In this document: in pieces, positions 60,622 through 64,000 of the stretch | Layout of the letters: each line of letters begins with the position of its first letter | How positions within the stretch are numbered: position 1 is the first letter of the stretch | Assembly: GCA_902826095.1 (NCBI GenBank) | Contig: CADEDN010000005.1 | Span: 1 to 64,000, forward strand | Reading direction: 5' to 3' | Length of the DNA stretch: 64,000 bases | DNA from: an uncultured Alphaproteobacteria bacterium | GTDB lineage: Bacteria > Pseudomonadota > Alphaproteobacteria > Caulobacterales > Parvularculaceae | Position numbers and translations under genes: made by a program | The notes under the pieces: model-generated | Databases searched by the model: none | Told to the model about the DNA's origin: nothing | The model's input: the letters and a program-made list of their open reading frames with translations, nothing else

Positions 60622-62925
60622 ATGAAGAAGCGCCTTTGGGCGAAAGCCTCGATCATTGCGTTGACGCTCGCCGCGCCGACCGTCGCCATGGCGCAAGGCG
60701 CCGCCGACGTTCTTCGCGACGAAATCCTGGTGACCGCGACGAAACAGGCGAACGCGGAGAACGTCCAGGACGTGCCGCTCGCGGTGACCGCCTATGGCGA
60801 GGACCAGCTCGACGCGCTGAAGGTCCGCGATCTTGAAAGCCTCAGCTATGCGATGCCGAACGTGTCGCTCGACGATGTCGGCACGGCGCCCGGCGTCGCC
60901 AATTTCGCGATCCGCGGCCTTGGCGTCAACTCCTCGATCCCGTCGATCGACCCGACCGTCGGCACTTTCGTCGACGGCGTTTATCTCGGCATCAACGCCG
61001 GCGTCGTGCTCGACATTTTCGACCTCGAATCGATCGAAGTCCTGCGCGGCCCACAGGGCATTTTGTTCGGCCGCAACACCACCGGCGGCGCGGTCTTGAT
61101 CAACACCAAGAAGCCCGGCGACGAATGGGAAGGCGATCTGAAGCTCGCGGCCGAAAGCGGCATGCGCGGCACCGGCATGAACTGGTACGCGATGGGCGGC
61201 GTCGGCGGCCCGCTGATTGATGACGTGCTGCGGGCGCGCGTCGCGGTCTATTACAACAAGGACGAGGGCTGGTTCAAAAACTACCTCGGCGGGCCGGTCC
61301 CGAACGCGATCGCGGGCGTTGCTTTCGGCGCGCTCGCGCCGCTGGTCGTCGGGCCCGGAACCGACGCCTTCGAGGATTTCGGCGAGGCCGAAACGCTGCT
61401 CATCCGTCCTTCCATCTACTGGACGCCGAGCGAAAGCTTTGAACTGACCTTGCGCTATGAATATGGCGATGTCGAAAGCGACGGCCCGGCCGCTCAAAAT
61501 CACACCAACGGCCTCGGCGTCACGAACGCGTTCTTTTCGGCGCCGCGCGACTCGTTCACCTTCTCGGTCAACGAGCGGGGTTTTGCGGACCAGCAATGGC
61601 ATAGCGCGAGCGCCGAAGCGCGGATCGATCTCGGCGACAGCGGCGTTTTCACCAACATCTTCGGCTGGCGCGATTATGAATCCGACACCAACAGCGACAT
61701 CGATGCGACGCCGCTGACGCTTTTCCACGCCGGCGCGACGACCGACCAGGACCAGATTTCGAACGAACTCCGGTACAACAATCGCATCTTCGACGCGGCG
61801 GATTTGACGCTCGGCTTCTACTATTTCACGCAGGACATCGCCTATAATGAGAACCGGACGATCGTCGGCGGCTTCCGCCGCTTCTTCGGCGGCGGCGTGC
61901 AGGACCAAAAGACGATCGCCGGCTTTGGCCAGATCGATGTCGATCTTTCGGACCGCTTCACGCTGAATTTCGGCGCGCGCTACACGCATGAAGAAAAAGA
62001 CGTCGTCATCTCGAACCTGCTCCTCAATTCGAATGTTCCGGCGTTCATGAATCCGTCGCCCGCCTGCGACGTCCGCATCGCGGGCGACTGCACGGAAGAC
62101 TTTGTCAGCAGCGACAGCTGGAACAATTTCACGCCGAAGGCCGGCTTCGAGTGGCGGGTCGTCGACTTCATGAATCTCTACGCCCACTGGACGCAGGGCG
62201 TGCGCTCCGGCGGCTACAATTTCCGCAACACGTCGCTGGCGTTCGCGCCGGGCCCGTTCGACGAGGAAAAAGTCAACGCCTACGAACTCGGCTTCAAGGT
62301 GCAGCCGGGCGACGGCAAGGCGACGATCAACGCCGCGTTCTTCGTCAACGACGTCAGCGACATGCAGCGCGAGATCAATCTCGCCGATCCGCTCGCCGGC
62401 GTCGTGCAGGTCATCCGCAACACCGCGGACGCGACGATCTGGGGCGTCGAAATTGAAGCGCAGATCGCCTTCACCGACCACTTCGTCGTGCTCGGCAATG
62501 TCGGCCACACCGAAGGCAATTACGACTCGGTGCTGTTCGACATTTCGAGCGACGGCGTCATCAACGACGCGGATCTGCGCCTCGATATTCCGCGCCTTGC
62601 GCCATGGACCTATGGAATCGGCTTCGTCCATACGCTGCCGCTTTCGGACAGCGTCAATGTCGACACCAGGTTCAACTATTCGCACCGGGATCGCGCGTTC
62701 TACACCGATAACAATCTCGGCTTCCTCAACGAGGTCGATCTGATCGACGCCGCGATCGCGCTGAATTTCGGTTCGGCGATCCTCTCGGTCTACGGCAAGA
62801 ACCTCACCAACGAAGTGAACTTCGGCGGCGACACCCAGCTGCCGGTCGCCAATATCGGCGGCGGCACGTTCTCGCCGCTGCAAAAAGGCAGGCGCGTCGG
62901 CGTCGAACTGCAGGTCGGCTTCTAG
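60622..62925 (+). CDS. TonB-dependent receptor
   Basis: 767 residues with signal peptide (ending AMA) and ribosome-binding site GGGAGGAAG. TonB box-like DEILVTATKQ near residue 33, plug domain (LPLAVTAYGEDQLDALKVRD, VEVLRGPQGILFGRNTTGGA), then a 22-strand-type barrel ending LQKGRRVGVELQVGF with terminal Phe. No siderophore or sugar genes adjoin it, so the substrate is unknown. A strong terminator follows. Confidence 0.95.
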   Translation: MKKRLWAKASIIALTLAAPTVAMAQGAADVLRDEILVTATKQANAENVQDVPLAVTAYGEDQLDALKVRDLESLSYAMPNVSLDDVGTAPGVANFAIRGLGVNSSIPSIDPTVGTFVDGVYLGINAGVVLDIFDLESIEVLRGPQGILFGRNTTGGAVLINTKKPGDEWEGDLKLAAESGMRGTGMNWYAMGGVGGPLIDDVLRARVAVYYNKDEGWFKNYLGGPVPNAIAGVAFGALAPLVVGPGTDAFEDFGEAETLLIRPSIYWTPSESFELTLRYEYGDVESDGPAAQNHTNGLGVTNAFFSAPRDSFTFSVNERGFADQQWHSASAEARIDLGDSGVFTNIFGWRDYESDTNSDIDATPLTLFHAGATTDQDQISNELRYNNRIFDAADLTLGFYYFTQDIAYNENRTIVGGFRRFFGGGVQDQKTIAGFGQIDVDLSDRFTLNFGARYTHEEKDVVISNLLLNSNVPAFMNPSPACDVRIAGDCTEDFVSSDSWNNFTPKAGFEWRVVDFMNLYAHWTQGVRSGGYNFRNTSLAFAPGPFDEEKVNAYELGFKVQPGDGKATINAAFFVNDVSDMQREINLADPLAGVVQVIRNTADATIWGVEIEAQIAFTDHFVVLGNVGHTEGNYDSVLFDISSDGVINDADLRLDIPRLAPWTYGIGFVHTLPLSDSVNVDTRFNYSHRDRAFYTDNNLGFLNEVDLIDAAIALNFGSAILSVYGKNLTNEVNFGGDTQLPVANIGGGTFSPLQKGRRVGVELQVGF

Positions 62926-62949
62926 GCCGGACCTCGCCGCAAGGATCGA

Positions 62950-62978
62950 GCCCCCGCTTCGGCGGGGGCTTTTCTTTT
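62950..62978 (+). terminator. Rho-independent terminator
   Basis: GCCCCCGC-TTCG-GCGGGGGC followed by TTTTCTTTT, a perfect 8-bp stem with a UUCG tetraloop. Confidence 0.95.
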
Positions 62979-63004
62979 GGCGGGCGGGGTCCGAAAAGCC
63001 GGCG

Positions 63005-63241
63005 ATGGCGCAAGACCAGATGCTTGATGCGACCGGGCTTTCCTGCCCTTTGCCGGTGATCCGGATGGAGGCGATGCTGCGCCGGCTCGCCCCCGGGGAC
63101 CGGCTCCTTGTGATCGCCGACGATCCGGTCGCCGCGGTCGATATTCCGCATTTCGCGGCGGAAGGCGGCCATGGCTGCGCGCGGCGGGAGGGCCCGCCGG
63201 GGACTTGCGTCTTTCTGGTCACGCGCGGCGAAAAACCGTGA
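63005..63241 (+). CDS. TusA-family sulfur carrier protein
   Basis: 78 residues with the conserved cysteine in DATGLSCPLPVIR. The family passes persulfide sulfur for tRNA thiolation and cofactor assembly. It stands alone after the TonB receptor. Confidence 0.92.
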   Translation: MAQDQMLDATGLSCPLPVIRMEAMLRRLAPGDRLLVIADDPVAAVDIPHFAAEGGHGCARREGPPGTCVFLVTRGEKP

Positions 63242-63459
63242 CTGGGCGGGGTTGACGGCTTGCCGCCGGCCGCCGGCCAGTCGCCAAATTGTCTTTGGCC
63301 ATGGTAAAGGTTAATGTGGCGCAAGAGGCCCGTGCGTGGTCTATTCAAGTCGGAAGGCGGCCCCGGCGGCCGGGTCCGGCCTGCTGGAGCAAGCGTTCGG
63401 GGGAGGAACGCCCGGTCAGTCAAGCGCGGTTGCGCCAAGGGTTGGGGAGTCGAGGGGTT

Positions 63460-64000
63460 ATGAGGAAATTCAAGCTTATGCACAAATCCGGACTGCGCCG
63501 GGCGCTTGTCAGCGTCGCGGCGGCCTCCGCCCTTGCGCTTGGCGCGAGCGGCGTCGCGCACGCCAATTACGATATCGGCCTTAAGGCCTATGAGCAGGGC
63601 CAGTATGATGTCGCGGTCGACATCTGGGCGCGCTTTTCCGTCGCCGGCGACGTCCGGTCGATGAAAGCGCTCGGCGACGTTTATTCCGGCGCCGTCCTTG
63701 AAGGGTCGAAAGGCGCGAAGATCCCGCTGGAGACCGGCCGCAAGATCAACAATGTCGAATCGCTGCGCTGGTACACGCTCGCCGCCTATCACCGCTTCAA
63801 TGAAGGCTTCCAGATGCCGTCGGCGGAAGAGCGCAATGCGCAGATCCTCGCCGAAGAGCGGCTCCCCGAAATCCGTTTCCGCATGAGCACCGCGGAAGTG
63901 ACGAAGGCGCAAAAGCTCGTCTCCGACACGTTCGAGCGCGGCAGCCCCTATGATCTCTACACGCTCGGCGACATGTACCGGCGCGGCACCGGCGTCGACA
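63460..64000 (+). CDS. Exported Sel1/TPR-like protein, truncated by window end
   Basis: 180 codons are visible from ATG 63460, which follows GAGGGG closely; the gene runs off the window. Signal peptide (ending GVAHA) precedes Sel1-type repeats: GLKAYEQGQYDVAVDIWARF and MKALGDVYSG. Such proteins mediate protein contacts in the periplasm; no specific role can be given. A second ATG at 63478 is possible. Confidence 0.8.
   Translation, partial: MRKFKLMHKSGLRRALVSVAAASALALGASGVAHANYDIGLKAYEQGQYDVAVDIWARFSVAGDVRSMKALGDVYSGAVLEGSKGAKIPLETGRKINNVESLRWYTLAAYHRFNEGFQMPSAEERNAQILAEERLPEIRFRMSTAEVTKAQKLVSDTFERGSPYDLYTLGDMYRRGTGVD

Noticed and set aside
57514-63912. Minus-strand open frame of 2132 codons
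   Set aside because: It is antisense to selO's start, the nfeD operon and the TonB-dependent receptor, all with clear family motifs. Its product is Arg/Asp/Ala-rich with no recognisable domain; it results from the codon bias of high-GC DNA.

Overview
The window is high-GC (about two thirds G+C) alphaproteobacterial chromosome carrying the origin-proximal core: parB-parA-rsmG-mnmG-mnmE, rho, hemJ, hemE, then the DUF299/PPSR gene, maf, aroE and coaE. The hemE / PPSR junction is where the Caulobacter crescentus origin lies, and the 0.4 kb gap here (48581-49002) has DnaA-box-like sites and an AT-rich patch, so I read it as oriC. Four good parS sites and one weak one lie 10-13 kb away, inside rsmG, mnmG and mnmE. 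Gene order, TonB-dependent receptor, porin and HemJ point to a Caulobacterales/Parvularculales/Rhodobacterales-like organism; I cannot name the genus.

Layout. 1-4.4 kb: a candidate sRNA, then lolA, Trm112, LonN-domain, thioredoxin-TPR and ProX-type deacylase genes on the minus strand. 4.7 kb: tRNA-Gly. 4.8-7.2 kb: a kinase-aminotransferase fusion. 7.2-15.6 kb: a surface-protein locus with DUF11-type domains and a 1709-residue protein ending in a probable beta-barrel. 15.6-21.7 kb: arsC-like, OmpR-type regulator, yggS, thiE-like, a TIR-TM-TPR protein, a VPLPA-CTERM-like exported protein and a VOC protein. 22-31 kb: porin, DUF3576 lipoprotein, YiiX-like hydrolase, small lipoprotein, membrane protein, then leuS-lptE-holA and an amino-acid permease. 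32-33 kb: a gene-free repeat field. 33-52 kb: the origin-proximal core, with a RidA/quinone oxidoreductase/GDPD/YceI/GGT/amidohydrolase block between mnmE and rho. 52.1-53.9 kb: an unusual two-gene cassette whose larger product looks like a proteasome-type Ntn hydrolase with a long C-terminal extension. 54-64 kb: two tiny membrane proteins, DUF2142 protein, SelO, an NfeD-NfeD-SPFH operon, a TonB-dependent receptor, TusA and a truncated TPR-like protein.

The most pervasive feature is palindromic repeats that have entered genes as well as spacers. Family A begins GTCATCCCGG and ends CCGGGATGAC; family B is built of CTCCCCCGC/GCGGGGGAG hairpins; family C is about 104 bp around a GGCGAAAAA/TTTTTCGCC palindrome; family D consists of inverted heptamer arrays. 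leuS holds three in-frame copies plus a separate lower-GC segment; the giant surface protein, the neighbouring DUF11 protein, ggt and the fusion enzyme also carry repeat-derived coding sequence. This resembles in principle the Rickettsia palindromic elements found inside ORFs.

All calls come from reading the sequence and translations; no database search was run. Family names rest on recognised motifs and gene context. Start codons were chosen by Shine-Dalgarno match, signal peptide position and overlap with the preceding gene.
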